This document shows, one piece after another, positions 24,901-39,600 of a stretch of 64,000 bases of DNA (the stretch's first letter is position 1; each line of letters starts with the position of its first letter). This DNA comes from Candidula unifasciata. Taxonomy: Eukaryota > Mollusca > Gastropoda > Stylommatophora > Geomitridae. The notes beneath the pieces were generated by a model. That model did no database searches and was not told the origin of the DNA. It was given only the letters and a program-made list of their open reading frames with translations. Both the position numbers and the translations under genes were made by a program. The stretch is from positions 394,762 to 458,761 of the forward strand of contig CAJHNH020008441.1 of the NCBI GenBank assembly GCA_905116865.2, in the 5' to 3' direction.

Positions 24901-27900
24901 ATGACATGATTTATTGCTGCAGGCATCCACAACTCACTGGTCTGTCCTCCATCAGGGGATGACATGATTTATTGCTGCAGGCATGCTCCACACACTGGTC
25001 TGTCCTCCATCAGGGGATGACATGATTTATTGCTGCAGGCATGCTCCACACACTGGTCTGTCCTCCATCAGGGGATGACATGATTTATTGCTGCAGGCAT
25101 GCTCCACACACTGGTCTGTCCTCCATCAGGGGATGACATGATTTATTACTGCAGGCATGCTCCACACACTGGTCTGTCCTCCATCAGGGGATGACATGAT
25201 TTATTGCTGCAGGCATCCACAACTCACTGGTCTGTCCTCCATCAGGGGATGACATGATTTATTGCTGCAGGCATGCTCCACACACTGGTCTGTCCTCCAT
25301 CAGGGGATGACATGATTTATTGCTGCAGGCATGCTCCACACACTGGTCTGTCCTCCATCAGGGGATGACATGATTTATTGCTGCAGGCATGCTCCACACA
25401 CTGGTCTGTCCTCCATCAGGGGATGACATGATTTATTACTGCAGGCATGCTCCACACACTGGTCTGTCCTCCATCAGGGGATGACATGATTTATTGCTGC
25501 AGGCATGCTCCACACACTTGCCTGTCCTCCATCAGGGGATGACATGATTTATTGCTGCAGGCATGCTCCACACACTGGTCTGTCCTCCATCAGGGGATGA
25601 CATGATTTATTGCTGCAGGCATACTCCACACACTGGTCTGTCCTCCATCAGGGGATGACATGATTTATTGCTGCAGGCATACTCCACACACTGGTCTGTC
25701 CTCCATCAGGGGATGACATGATTTATTGCTGCAGGCATGCTCCACACACTGGTCTGTCCTCCATCAGGGGATGACATGATTTATTGCTGCAGGCATGCTC
25801 CACACACTGGTCTGTCCTCCATCAGGGGATGACATGATTTATTGCTGCAGGCATGCTCCACACACTGGTCTGTCCTCCATCAGGGGATGACATGATTTAT
25901 TGCTGCAGGCATGCTCCACACACTGGTCTGTCCTCCATCAGGGGATGACATGATTTATTGCTGCAGGCATGCTCCACACACTGGTCTGTCCTCCATCAGG
26001 GGATGACATGATTTATTGCTGCAGGCATGCTCCACACACTGGTCTGTCCTCCATCAGGGGATGACATGATTTATTGCTGCAGGCATACTCCACACACTGG
26101 TCTGTCCTCCATCAGGGGATGACATGATTTATTGCTGCAGGCATGCTCCACACACTGGTCTGTCCTCCATCAGGGGATGACATGATTTATTGCTGCAGGC
26201 ATCCACCACTCACTGGTCTGTCCTCCATCAGGGGATGACATGATTTATTGCTGCAGGCATGCTCCACACACTGGTCTGTCCTCCATCAGGGGATGACATG
26301 ATTTATTGCTGCAGGCATGCTCCACACACTGGTCTGTCCTCCATCAGGGGATGACATGATTTATTGCTGCAGGCATGCTCCACACACTGGTCTGTCCTCC
26401 ATCAGGGGATGACATGATTTATTGCTGCAGGCATGCTCCACACACTACCTAGACTCATCAACAAAAGAGTGATGTGAACTGGCAGTGAACTGATATGGTA
26501 GAACACTGATATTCACACTGTCACCTTGAAGAGAGTGGAAGTTGTTGTAGTAGAACACTGATATTCACACTGTCACCTTGAAGAGAGTGGAAGTTGTTGT
26601 AGTAGAACACTGATATTCACACTGTCACCTTGAAGAGAGTAGAAGTTGCTATGTTAGAAAACTGATATTTACATTTTCACCTTAAAGAGAGTGAGAGCTG
26701 TTATGGTAGAACACTGATATTCACATTGTCACCTTGAAGAGAGTGGATGTTGTTATGGTAGAACACTGATATTCACATTGTCACCTTAAAGAGAGTGAGA
26801 GCTGTTATGGTAGAACACTGATATTCACATTGTCACCTTAAAGAGAGTGAGAGCTGTTATGGTAGAACACTGATATTCACATTGTCACCTTGAAGAGAGT
26901 GAGAGCTGTTATGGTAGAACACTGATATTCACATTGTCACCTTGAAGAGAGTGAGAGCTGTTATGGTAGAACACTGATATTCACATTGTCACCTTAAAGA
27001 GAGTGAGAGCTGTTATGGTAGAACACTGATATTCACATTGTCACCTTGAAGAGAGTGAGAGCTGTTATGGTAGAACACTGATATTCACATTGTCACCTTG
27101 AAGAGAGTGAGAGCTGTTATGGTAGAACACTGATATTCACATTGTCACCTTAAAGAGAGTGAGAGCTGTTATGGTAGAACACTGATATTCACATTGTCAC
27201 CTTAAAGAGAGTGAGAGCTGTTATGGTAGAACACTGATATTCACATTGTCACCTTGAAGAGAGTGAGAGCTGTTATGGTAGAACACTGATATTCACATTG
27301 TCACCTTAAAGAGAGTGAGAGCTGTTATGGTAGAACACTGATATTCACATTGTCACCTTGAAGAGAGTGAGAGCTGTTATGGTAGAACACTGATATTCAC
27401 ATTGTCACCTTGAAGAGAGTGAGAGCTGTTATGGTAGAACACTGATATTCACATTGTCACCTTAAAGAGAGTGAGAGCTGTTATGGTAGAACACTGATAT
27501 TCACATTGTCACCTTAAAGAGAGTGAGAGCTGTTATGGTAGAACACTGATATTCACATTGTCACCTTGAAGAGAGTGAGAGCTGTTATGGTAGAACACTG
27601 ATATTCACATTGTCACCTTAAAGAGAGTGAAAGCTGTTATGGTAGAACACTGATATTCACATTGTCACCTTAAAGAGAGTGAGAGCTGTTATGGTAGAAC
27701 ACTGATATTCACATTGTCACCTTAAAGAGAGTGAGAGCTGTTATGGTAGAACACTGATATTCACATTGTCACCTTAAAGAGAGTGAAAGCTGTTATGGTA
27801 GAACACTGATATTCACATTGTCACCTTAAAGAGAGTGGATGTTGTTATGGTAGAACACTGATATTTACATTGTCACCTTAAAGAGAGTGGAAGTTGTTAT

Positions 27901-30089
27901 GGTAGAACACTGATATTTGATTTGTCACCTTAAAGAGAGTGGGTGTTGTTATGGTAGAACACTGATATTCACATTGTCACCTTAAAGAGAGTGGATGTTG
28001 TTATGGTAGAACACTGATATTCACATTGTCACCTTGAAGAGAGTGAAAGCTGTTATGGTAGAACACTGATATTCAAATTGTCACCTTAAAGAGAGTGGAT
28101 GTTGTTATGGTAGAACACTGATATTCACATTGTCACCTTGAAGAAACTGGATGTTGCTATGGTAGAACACTGATATTCACATTGTCACCTTAAAGAGAGT
28201 GGATGTTGTTATGGTAGAACACTGATATTCACATTGTCACCTGGAAGACAGTGAAAGTTGTTATGGTAGAAAGAAGATGTCAGGTGATATTTCTAATATC
28301 AGTGTGGAATGTTTTTCTCCCCCAGCTCTTCTGTCGATTGACTGCTTGCTTTGCTAAGAACTGTACCACCACAGAAAGTCCACCTCAAGACAGCAACATC
28401 TTCACTGCTGATATCAAGGTAACATTGCTGACTGATAGACCTTAGTTGCAGATGGCCAGCATCTGGATTACGTTGGCATTGTTAATGCAATTAGAGAGAT
28501 AAGACAATCTGAGATTTAGGGAGTGGTAAACCTACATCACTGCTAAAAGTATGAGAATTGTCAATGAACAAATAAACAAACTTTATTTTCAAAGGGTCAC
28601 AAATGCAGGCGCACGCACACATGCACACACGCACGCATGCGCGTCCGCATTTACGCACGCATGACCACACAATATACACACACACAATATACACACTACA
28701 ATATACATACACACAATACATACACACAATACATACACACAATACATGAATGCTCTCAAGCGCACAGAAACAGAATCAGGCAGACACAAACACACAGACA
28801 CCTACAGGCAGACACAAACACTCAGACACCTACAGGCAGTCACACTCAAACACACAGACTCATCGGGCAGATACATACACACAGAGATGCATACACACAC
28901 TGATACACACCCAGATACACACAAAATCTTATATAGTTACCTATTGAAGCACTCATACATACACATAATCATACATACACATAATCATACATACACATTA
29001 TGCCTACACATACATACCACACAATTACATGTCACACATACATACATATCATACACACCTTATTTAATTATAAGTTACTAATGCAATATGGGCTAATAAT
29101 TACAGAAAAGGTGGCATACAATCACTTGTATGAACTGAAACAGTTTGCAGTTAAATTAATAGGAAATCCTTGTATTTTTTAGATCAAGTGGAAGTTAGTT
29201 AGTTAGTTATTCCACTTGTGCCAAAGATGGCGCATAGGGCAGAGGTCATAGCTTTCCACGTCCGTCGGTTCGTTGCCACATGATGTAGGTCTTGACTGCG
29301 ACTGAGACCTATGGTTGAGCTCTCTCTTGTGATGGTTCTATGGAGAGTTTCTTTTGGTCTTCCCTGTTTCTTCCAAGTGGAAGACGGTTCCATAAATGAG
29401 CAGCAAAATATGCTAAACTTGTTTTGTTATAAATAAATTGTGAATCAATATGTGTGCGACACACGATTGATGCAGACTGTGTGATCTGGGTAAATCAGAA
29501 CATTAATTTTATAGTCAGTCGAAGATGAAATCAAAAAAATTTTTACTGAAAAAAAAAAAAAAAAAACTGCTGTCAATAAATTGGATAAATTTGCATTTTA
29601 ATATATAAACAAAATCTTGTAAACAAAGTATAAATGTTAGAGTAACCTTCCCTGATTATTTTAATGATAGTTTCAAATATTAGAAACTAATACAGAACAT
29701 CATGAAAATCAATATTTTGTGACACATGATTGACCAAGGCTGTGTGGTTTGGGAAAATGGAACTTTTCAATATATGCACACAGTGTTGCTTTGGCCCGAA
29801 AGAGTTAAAATGGATCCTTGTTCACAGATTATGAAGAAGACAGTAATCATCACAGAAGGCTTGGCACCTGGCTACATTGACGTCCAGTCCTCAGTTCCCC
29901 CAGAACTCTTGTGCAATGGAGATGATTTGCTTGATTGCCATGTGTTTGTGTCTGTGGGATTTGTTGCTACCAGAGAGTTTACATGTCCCAACAGTGCAAG
30001 GGAGATTACCCAGCTGGTCTTTCCAATCATGGACAGCCCAGACAAGAGTAAGTTGTTATGTGAGCATACACACACACACACACAATTGC

Positions 30090-30157
<68 letters not shown>

Positions 30158-30595
30158 CCATCACCATCATCATCATCAGATATGTCAGTGTATGCAGGTG
30201 TTAAATGTTGACCTTAGTTAACACCCTTTTAGTATATTTCTTGCCATTGACACATTTTTCTGTTGTTTAGAATGACTGCAGATTTAATTGCAACTTTCTT
30301 GTGTTGATGTGTTATCAATAGGTTGTTGTTGTTTCAGTCACCATTGAATTCTCGCTGTCACAGTTGATGTTTTAATTTAAATAGAAAGTAATCTGGTAAT
30401 CGGTAATCCTAGTTTCAGCATCATAGCAAACGGGTCACCCCATTGTTGCTCCGCTCCTGTGCCAACGAAAAAACACTCGTAGCTCACAGTGTCACACCAT
30501 GCACTCAACTCAGAAGCTGGGTGACGAAACTATATCCTTCCAGTCTACAAATGGAGCAAAAATGCAACGGCCACCGCCTGGCAAAACTGCCACGG

Positions 30596-30633
<38 letters not shown>

Positions 30634-33600
30634 AAAAAAAGTGGCCGTGCCTAGCATCCACTGTGACTTGAAGCATTATGTGAGGGGTTAACAAATGGTC
30701 ACCCCAGCAGTACCCTCACTATTAGCTGGGAAAGGGACTTAGGACATTACATCCACCAGCAGGCGTCGCCCCTACAGCGACCTGACTGCCTTCGTTAACG
30801 ACTGTTCACCCAACAGCCATGCAGTTCTTTGGCACGAAGGAGACACCTTGAACTTGGGTTTCGGAATGCCGACTTCCTACAAAATGTTATTTTGTGTTTT
30901 GTTATCACAATCGACGTCACTGCACATTGGGCATACCCATGCGTGCGCAGTCCTCCGAAGCAGCAGCCACTCCAAAGTACTTCTACTAATTGTCCCCATG
31001 AGAAGCTGGTTATATTGTCTCCTTTCTCGGCCTCGCAGACGGCAAAAAGACGTGCTTCACCATGCTTAACTCCCATGTCACGCAATCGTGTTAGTGTCAG
31101 GGATTCGATATTATCCACTAGCCCAGTACGTACAGCGTTAACGATATCTGCTCTGTCCATGCTTTTTCCCGCAATCATTAGTGCTGTGCTTGCCAGTTGG
31201 TCCGCTCGGTCATTTCCCTTTACGCCCGCATGACCCGGTGTGTAGATCCAGGTTACGGAAGTTAAGTGCGATTTCCGAATGCTTTCTATCCATTCAGAGC
31301 GCATACTGCCTGTTGCTATTTTCTGAAGCATATTCATTGAGTCTGAGACAATTACTGCTTGTGTGGCGGTTTGCTCGGATACCCATGCTAAAGCTCTAGA
31401 AGCAGCGGCTATTTCCATGGTCATGCTTGACGTGGTTGTCTGGTAAGCGCCGCTGTCCTCATGTATTGTTTTCCCCCTTCTTTGCGCTGTGTATGCCCAT
31501 GCTGACCTTGATCCGCGCTTCACGGACCCATCTGTGTAGATGATGATATCTTCTGGGTCTGAATGCTGATCTATCAGTTCCCTTACTTCTGTGTCTATGG
31601 CCGCAGGAATCTGATCCCGACAGTACCTTCCTAGTGTGATGACAACCTTAGAGATGCCATGCATGTCTACTGGTGTATTCATCCATTCTTTTCCGTGCCT
31701 GATAACGCGTAGGTCACATACCTGCTGGATCAAATTCTCAGCCTTTGCCATCCAAGAGCGGCCTCTTTTGAGACGTGTTCCTTTTGTGTCGTATATAGCT
31801 TTGTGCAATGGGTGGTTAGCGTCTGCCGATACCCTCATGTGAGCCTTGACTTGTGCCACTTTGTATCTGCTAGTCATCGTCGGCAAACCCAGGACATAAC
31901 GCATGGCATTGCAGGAGGTGTCTTTTGTGCAGCCAAGTATGAGTCTCATGGCCTCATTTTGTACACGGTCCAGTCTTTCTAGCTGGGTTTTGCTGACAGT
32001 GAGGAGGCCAAGACCATAGTCGATGACGCTAAGCACAAGCCCTTGATAGAGAAGGAAAAGTAGGCGTTGTTCAATATCAGCTGCTGCTAGCACCTTGAGT
32101 GCTGTCAGACCTTTTCTGGCTCTAAGTATGACGTTATCTACGTGGCATTTGTATGACAAGCATCTGTCAAATGTCATACCCAGGTATTTCATGGTGTCCA
32201 TTCTCTCGATGTCCACACCACATATGCTTACGACTGGCGTTGGTGTATTGACGATGTGAGTATTTAGAGAGAACCATGTTAAGGAGGCTTTGGACGGGTT
32301 CACTTGAGCTCTTGATTCCTGGCACCACTCACTAAGTCTGTCCAGTTCGTGTTGTAGTATGGTTGTAATTTCCTGCCTGTTTTTACCTCGACGGTAAACA
32401 AGAATATCATCTGCATACGACATTGTTCTAGCTAGACCTACGCGTTGTGCACTAGTGACTCCTGCTGTGTACACATTGAAGAGCACAGGCGACAGTGGTG
32501 ATCCCTGTGGCAGACCCATTAGGACTTGTTGAGGTTAGGATGCCCATTTACCACATCGAAGCGACACTGTTCTTTCAAAAAACGCTGCTGCGATCCAGTT
32601 GACCAACTTTGTCTCTATCTGCATATCCAACAGCAGTCTGATGAGCATGTTGTATGGGACGCTGTTGTACGCATCTTCTAAGTCAATAGCGGCTGCAGCA
32701 GTTTCCATTCCCTCCTGGAAACCCTCATATGTGTCGTAAGCAAATACTGCAGCATTGCACCATGTATCTCTTCCTGGTCGGTAACCACCTAGTGTAGCGG
32801 GGAATAGACCACCCGACTCTAATTTTTGGGTTAACGTTCTGGCAACGATTTTTTCCATGAGTTTTCCTACCGTGTTCTGAAGTGTTATGATCCTATAGCC
32901 ATTTATTCTCGTGTGGTCTTTTCCTGGCTTAGGAACTGGTCTGAGATAGCTGTGGAGCCAGTCATCAGGAATAATGCCAGTTTTCATGGTGTTGTTAAAA
33001 ATCGTGGATAGTTCATCCATATCTGTCATATCGAGGCTTTTGAAGTCGCTGTATCTAATGCCATCAGGACCTGGAGCTGTGTCTGGACAGGTCTTCAGTG
33101 TTGCTTTGATGCAGTCCGTTGAGATGTATACTGTATCATCGTCTTCCTCGATTTCAGCCATCTGGATATCATGTAAATTCTGTTTTATCTGCTCCCTATC
33201 TTTCCTGTCTTTCTTTTCCGTCTGCAGGAGAAATCTGTGCAGGATAGACTCCCCTTTGTCTTCATCCGATTTTAACACCACCCCGTTGTCCATCTTTAGC
33301 TCGGGCATAGCAGAGGTTTGTTTGCCTCCATTCATCTTTTGGTGGAGCCGCCAGAATTTTCTGAGAGATTTTTCGTAACCTATTTCTTTTCAAAAATGTT
33401 CCCACATTGTGTGCTTAGACTCCTTTGCGAGTTGTTTAAAATGTTCAGTGAGTCTGTCTTTTTTGTGTTTAACGTCTTGTTTCTGCGCCTCAGTAAAATT
33501 TCGAAGACTTTCTGCATTTCTCCCAGTCTTTGGTGGCACCTCGTTTCTCTGTCCAGGCTTCTGCGACTTCAGGAGTCCACCATGGGGGTTGTTGAAAGAT

Positions 33601-36600
33601 AGCTTTCTTCTTTCCCGGTGTTCTGCGTGACCTGTCTCGCAGACGCCCAATTACATCAGGCTGATTTGCAGCATACTGGAAAGAAGTGGCTGGTCTCTGA
33701 CACCTTGTGCAGATTGTTTTTTTGACCAGAATCCAACATGGAAGGTGGTCGCTTCCATGATGTCCCAGTACGCCCCACTGGCAAAGTGCACTCATACTGG
33801 GAGAGACCAGCGTGAGACCAAGGGCACTGTCAGTATCACCTTCTCTGTCGGGGATTCTGGTGGGTCTGCCATTATTCAAGCAGATTAAATCCGTGTCTGT
33901 TAGTGCTTCCTCCAGTGCCTCGCCCTGTTTATTGACCGTCAGATTGCCCCATAGACGACCTTTGGCATTGAAGTCCCCACACATAATGATGTCGGTGGTT
34001 ATCTGCTCGCATATGTCACTTAAAATTGTCAACTTTTCTGTGTCATTTTTATCATTACAGGCATAGATGTTGATTAGTGTGAAAGGTTTACTTCCATCTA
34101 CCTTTACGACCTGAACCTGAATTTCGTTGTTGTTCCATGCACTCGTGTCTACAACAGAGGATGTTATTCCGCGTCTGACCAGGATTGCTTGGCCTAGGTG
34201 TTTGCTGTTGTAGTACGCTTGGAAGCCTGAGACATTCAGAGCTTCTTCTGTATTCAGCCGGGTCTCCTGAAGTGCGATTACATCAGCATCATATATCAGT
34301 TTCTCCAAGATTGGGCCTCTCTGTCGAACACTCCTGCAGTTCGAGCAAAGAATGCGGAGATTTCCCTTGCCAAGGCGTTCTGATTTAGATTGGTTTTTGC
34401 GTGCACCAGCACGTCTATTGCGCCGTTTTCTACCATGTTGTCCTCTTTTCCTTCTGTAGCGTGTAGATGCTGCTGCATCGGATCTCAGTACGGACGCACG
34501 AAATCCGTAGCTCTGACGAGGATTGAGTTCATCAAAAATGTCTACCATATTTAATTAGTGAGAGTTTATTAACGTCACCCCAGTGGTGCCGTCGTGCTGG
34601 GGAAGGGGCCAGAGACGTAACGCCCATCAGCCTGGTGTCGCCCCTGTACGACATAACTATGTGTGTGTAGCCTGATGAGATGTCATCGCAAAGAAAGGGG
34701 TAATATTTGTAAAAATAGAACTCCAAATGTCTGTAATTATTTCCTCTTCCATTCGCGAACCCGACCTACCACAGCCAGTGTAACCAACGAAGTAACAAGT
34801 AAGGAAACCTGATATTCTCGAGTATGCAGCGGTGGAAAACATTGCCGTCATGTGTTTAAATTGGTAAGAGGTTTGATTTGAGCGATGAAAACCGATTCAC
34901 TACGCAAAGTGTTTGCCTTGAAATAATCTTGGTTGCTAGCGCCGCCATGCCGGAAGTTGTCATCTTGTGTCAAATAGAAAGTAAGAAGGGGAAGTACAAA
35001 GTGGTAATTACCAGTTTATTTTGAACTTGTTGGGAAATATATTTGAGTTTTCCTGTCTCTTGAATATTGTTGTAACTTTTGTATTTGCTTTGGTTTGTAG
35101 ATTTTGAAGTTTGTGGTGTCAAGTATGTTCAGTGGCCTGGTCCAGTCAGTGTCCCCTTGGAGGCTGTTTTAGACTCATTGGTTGATGGAGACCTGCTACG
35201 CCAGGTATCTGTCAGCATCAGAATAGAGTACAACCAGACAGTGCAATTTAATGAATCCATAGGAATTCAGGAGGTGAGCCCTATAATGCTTAGGTGTGTT
35301 GTCATGTATTGGTCTTTTATATTAATTAGGGCTGTCTTCAGTTTGTTCCTGCACAAGTCTGTATTTTTGTATGTATATGTGCTATGCATACCATGGTCAC
35401 ATGTTGCACAGTAAAACAGCTCCAACTTATAATAAATATCTTATGAAATATAGTCCAACAACTGATCTCTAAAAGCCATCTCCAACAACTATTGATCTCA
35501 GATGGTCAAATCCTACAACTGATCTCTAAAAGCCATGTCCAACAATTATTGATCTCAGATAGTCTGGGCCAACAACTGATCTCTAAAAGCCATGTCCAAC
35601 AACTATTGATCTCAGATAGTCTGGGCCAACAACTAATCTCTAATAACCATGTCCAACAACTATTGATCTCAGACAGTCTGGGCCAACAACTGATCTCTAA
35701 TAACCATCTCCAATAACTATTGATCTCAAACAGTCTGGGCCAACAACTGATCTCTAATAAACATGTCCAACAACGAATCTCTAGTAACCATGTCCAACAA
35801 CAGATCTCTAATAACCATGTCCAACAATAGATCTCTAGAAACAATGTCCAACAACAGATCTCTAATAACCATGTCCAACAACAGATCTCTAGTAACTATG
35901 TCCAACAACAGATCTCTAGTAACCATGTCCAACAACTGATCTCTAATAACCATGTCCAACAACAGATCTCTAGTAACCATGTCCAACAACAGATCTCTAG
36001 TAACCATGTCCAACAACTATTGATCTCAGACAGTCTGGGCCAACAACTGATCTCTAATAACCATGTCCAACAACAGTTCTCTAGTAACCATGTCCAACAA
36101 CAGATCTCTAAAAACCATGTCCAACAACAGATCTCTAGTAACCATGTCCAACAACTATTGATCTCAGACAGTCTGGGCCAACAACTGATCTCTAATAACC
36201 ATCTCCAATAACTATTGATCTCAAACAGTCTAGGCCAACAACTGATCTCTAATAAACATGTCCAACAACGAATCTCTAGTAACCATGTCCAACAACAGAT
36301 CTCTAATAACCATGTCCAACAATAGATCTCTAGAAACAATGTCCAACAACAGATCTCTAATAACCATGTCCAACAACAGATCTCTAGTAACCATGTCCAA
36401 CAACAGATCTCTAGTAACCATGTCCAACAACTGATCTCTAATAACCATGTCCAACAACAGATCTCTAGTAACCATGTCCAACAACATATCTCTAGTAACC
36501 ATGTCCAACAACTATTGATCTCAGACAGTCTGGGCCAACAACTGATCTCTAATAACCATGTCCAACAACAGTTCTCTAGTAACCATGTCCAACAACAGAT

Positions 36601-39600
36601 CTCTAATAACCATGTCCAACTACAGATCTCTAGTAACCATGTCCAACAACAGATCTCTAGTAACCATGTCCAACAAAAGATCTCTAGTAACCATGTCCAA
36701 CAACAGATCTCTAGTAACCATGTCCAACTACAGATCTCTAGTAACCATGTCCAACAACAGATCTCTAGTAACCATGTCCAACAAAAGATCTCTAGTAACC
36801 ATGTCCAACAACAGATCTCTAGTAACCATGTCCAACAACTATTGATCTCAGACAGTCTGGGCCAACAACTGATCTCTAAAAACCATGTCCAACAACAGAT
36901 CTCTAGTAACCATGTCCAACAACAGATCTCTAATAACTATGTCCAACAACAGATCTCTAATAACCATGTCCAACAACTATTGATCTCAGACAGTCAAGTC
37001 CAACAACTCCTGATTTCTACTGCCATTGCTGAACTACTGATCTTTGACAGTCTAGACCAAAAGCTGAACTCTGTACCAAAGAGATCATGTCAAGACTTGA
37101 TATGGCAAAAGCTATGATATCCCAGCTGAATATATGTGGAAGAGCAAAACCAGCATCACAGTAATGATCAACATATACAAATCACTAGTATTGTCTATTT
37201 TCTTATACGGATGTAAGAGTTAGACTTCCACTATACATATGGAAAGAAGGATTCCAGCTTTCGAGTATAAATGCTATAGACACATTTTATGAAATAGTTA
37301 TTTAGAACATAAAACTAAGAAATATTTCACAGACAAACAAACACATTTGCAGGACACCAGGAGCCTCTCTTGGCAGTGATGAAACATCACAAGCTAGCTT
37401 AGTTCAGGCACATGGTCAAACATGATTCTAATGTGAAAACTGTACTTTAAGTAACATGGGGGGGGGGGGGGGGAGTCAAAATGAGGGCAAAGAAGAACTG
37501 GAATGATAACATCAAGAAATGGACAAGATTGAGTTATCAACACAACTAGCTAAAGACAGAGAGAGATGGTGGGTTTTGTGTGCTTGTGCTGGTCCTTTCA
37601 TTGATACACCACCACAATCCTAATCAGTCAAAGGTCATGTTGTGTTTTAATCTCCTCACTATTCAGGCAGAAGCTATGGTGTCACAGATATCATAGTGTA
37701 TTGTCAGTTGTCATTCCTTAAGATCTTACAGTGATGCTGAGAGAATAACTTTGGCAACGGTTTAATTATCAAATAAAAAATAACTAAGCTATGAAACTTG
37801 TATCTTCTTGTTTCTTCATGAATGCAGCAACAAAAAGTTATATATGCCAGTGTAGAAAACTGTACTGAAATGATTTATATGTGTAAATATATGTGCTTGC
37901 AAGTGTATAAATCAGTATCTCAATTACAGGTGACAGTTGTTGACAGAGATTCAAACACATTGTGTAGATCCCTGAACGACCCCCACATGCGTACATTTGA
38001 TAACAGGTTAGTGTTTCTATCATAATAGAAGTCCTGATTTTTGTGTGTGTGTGCATACCATATGTGTGATAAACTGTAACTGTGTGATAAATAGTGTCTG
38101 TGTGATAAATTGCTACTGTTGTGTGATGAATTGTAACTATGTAATTCATTGTTACACATTGTTACTGTTCTGTGATAAATAGTTTTTTTTTTTGATGCTG
38201 CTACATCACTGATCTTTTCAACTTTCAAGGAAAGACACATGGAATCTTAGCAGAAGTGATAGGGAAATGTGCACTTTAGTAGCAAAGACTGGTCTCAAGA
38301 GAAAAAGCATGAAACAGTGATATTGAAAAATGTATGTGGAAACACTAGCCTAGAGATATGGACAGTGATATTGAAGAATGTATGTGGAAACACTAGTCTA
38401 GAAATATGAACAGTGATATTGAAGAATGTATGTGGAAACACTAGTCTAGAAATATAAACAGTGACATTGAAAAATGTTTATGGAGACACTAGCCTAGAAA
38501 TATGGACAGTGACATTGAAGAATGTTTGTGGAAACACTAGCCTAGAAATATGAACAGTGATATTGAAGAATGTATGTGGAAACACTAGCCTAGAGATATG
38601 AACAGTGACATTGAAAAATGTTTGTGGAGACACTAGCCTAGAAATATGGACAGTGACATTGAAGAATGTTTGTGGAAACACTAGCCTAGAAACATGAACA
38701 GTGATATTGAAGAATGTTTGTGGAAACACTAGCCTAGAAATATGGACAGTGACATTGAAGAATGTTTGTGGAAAAACTAGCCTAGAAATATGGACAGTGA
38801 CATTGAAGAATGTTTGTGGAAACACTAGCCTAGAAATATGGACAGTGACATTGAAGAATGTTTGTGGAAACACTAGCCTAGAAATATGAACAGTGATATT
38901 GAAGAATGTTTGTGGAAACACTAGCCTAGAAATATGGACAGTGACATTGAAGAATGTTTGTGGAAAAACTAGCCTAGAAATATGGACAGTGACATTGAAG
39001 AATGTTTGTGGAAACACTAGCCTAGAAATATGGACAGTGACATTGAAGAATGTTTGTGGAAACACTAGCCTAGAAATATGAACAGTGATATTGAAGAATG
39101 TATCAGGAAACACTAGCCTAGAAATATGGACAGTGACATTGAAGAATGTTTGTGGAAACACTAGCCTAGAAATATGAACAGTGATATTGAAGAATGTATG
39201 AGGAAACACTCGCCTAGAAATATGAACAGTGATATTGAAGAATGTTTGTGAAAACACTAGCCTAGAAATATGAACAGTGATATTGAAGAATGTTTGTGAA
39301 AACACTAGCCTAGAAATATGAACAGTGATATTGAAGAATGTTTGTGAAAACACTAGCCTAGAAATATGGACAGTGACATTGAAGAATGTTTGTTAAAACA
39401 CTAGTCTAGAAATATGAACAGTGATAATGAAGAATGTTTGTGGAGACACTAGTCTAGAAATATGAACAGTGACATTGAAAAATGTTTGTGGAAGGATAAA
39501 CGGTTGAACTTCAAATACTAGAAAACAAACATCAGTATGTATTTAAAATCAGATGATATTGGAGATTGGAAAGTCATGATCATCTGATCTCAGCTGGAAT

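Larger units (their letters stand above)
30392..34971 (-). mobile_element. Nearly full-length EN-RT-RNase H non-LTR retrotransposon (LINE copy 1) with 13-bp TSD
   Basis: The element is bounded by the perfect 13-bp repeat aaatagaaagtaa at 30379-30391 and 34972-34984. On the - strand the order is a 5' UTR of about 0.4 kb, apurinic-type endonuclease, reverse transcriptase, RNase H and a 3' region. The 3' end has the short tandem tail gattaccgattaccaga rather than poly(A). The domain order is that of the I-like group of LINEs; no separate ORF1 is evident. At least one frameshift (near 33490) and two in-frame stops (near 33390 and at 32535) show it is inactive. Confidence 0.92.

Noticed and set aside
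1948..28270. CRISPR-like arrays
   Set aside because: Tandem units adjoin with no unique spacers, and the genome is eukaryotic; these are minisatellites.
29877..30221. His-rich frame after exon 8
   Set aside because: Alternate frame of exon 8 running into the CAT microsatellite; the donor at 30048 ends the real exon.
30795..32519. 574-codon frame as a host gene
   Set aside because: It is LINE reverse transcriptase and RNase H, bounded by a TSD and with an adjacent in-frame stop.
38478..39353. 291-codon - strand frame of repeated SQTFFNITVHISRLVF-like units
   Set aside because: Product of the 48-bp minisatellite; unit number and variants follow DNA repeats, with no sign of coding constraint.
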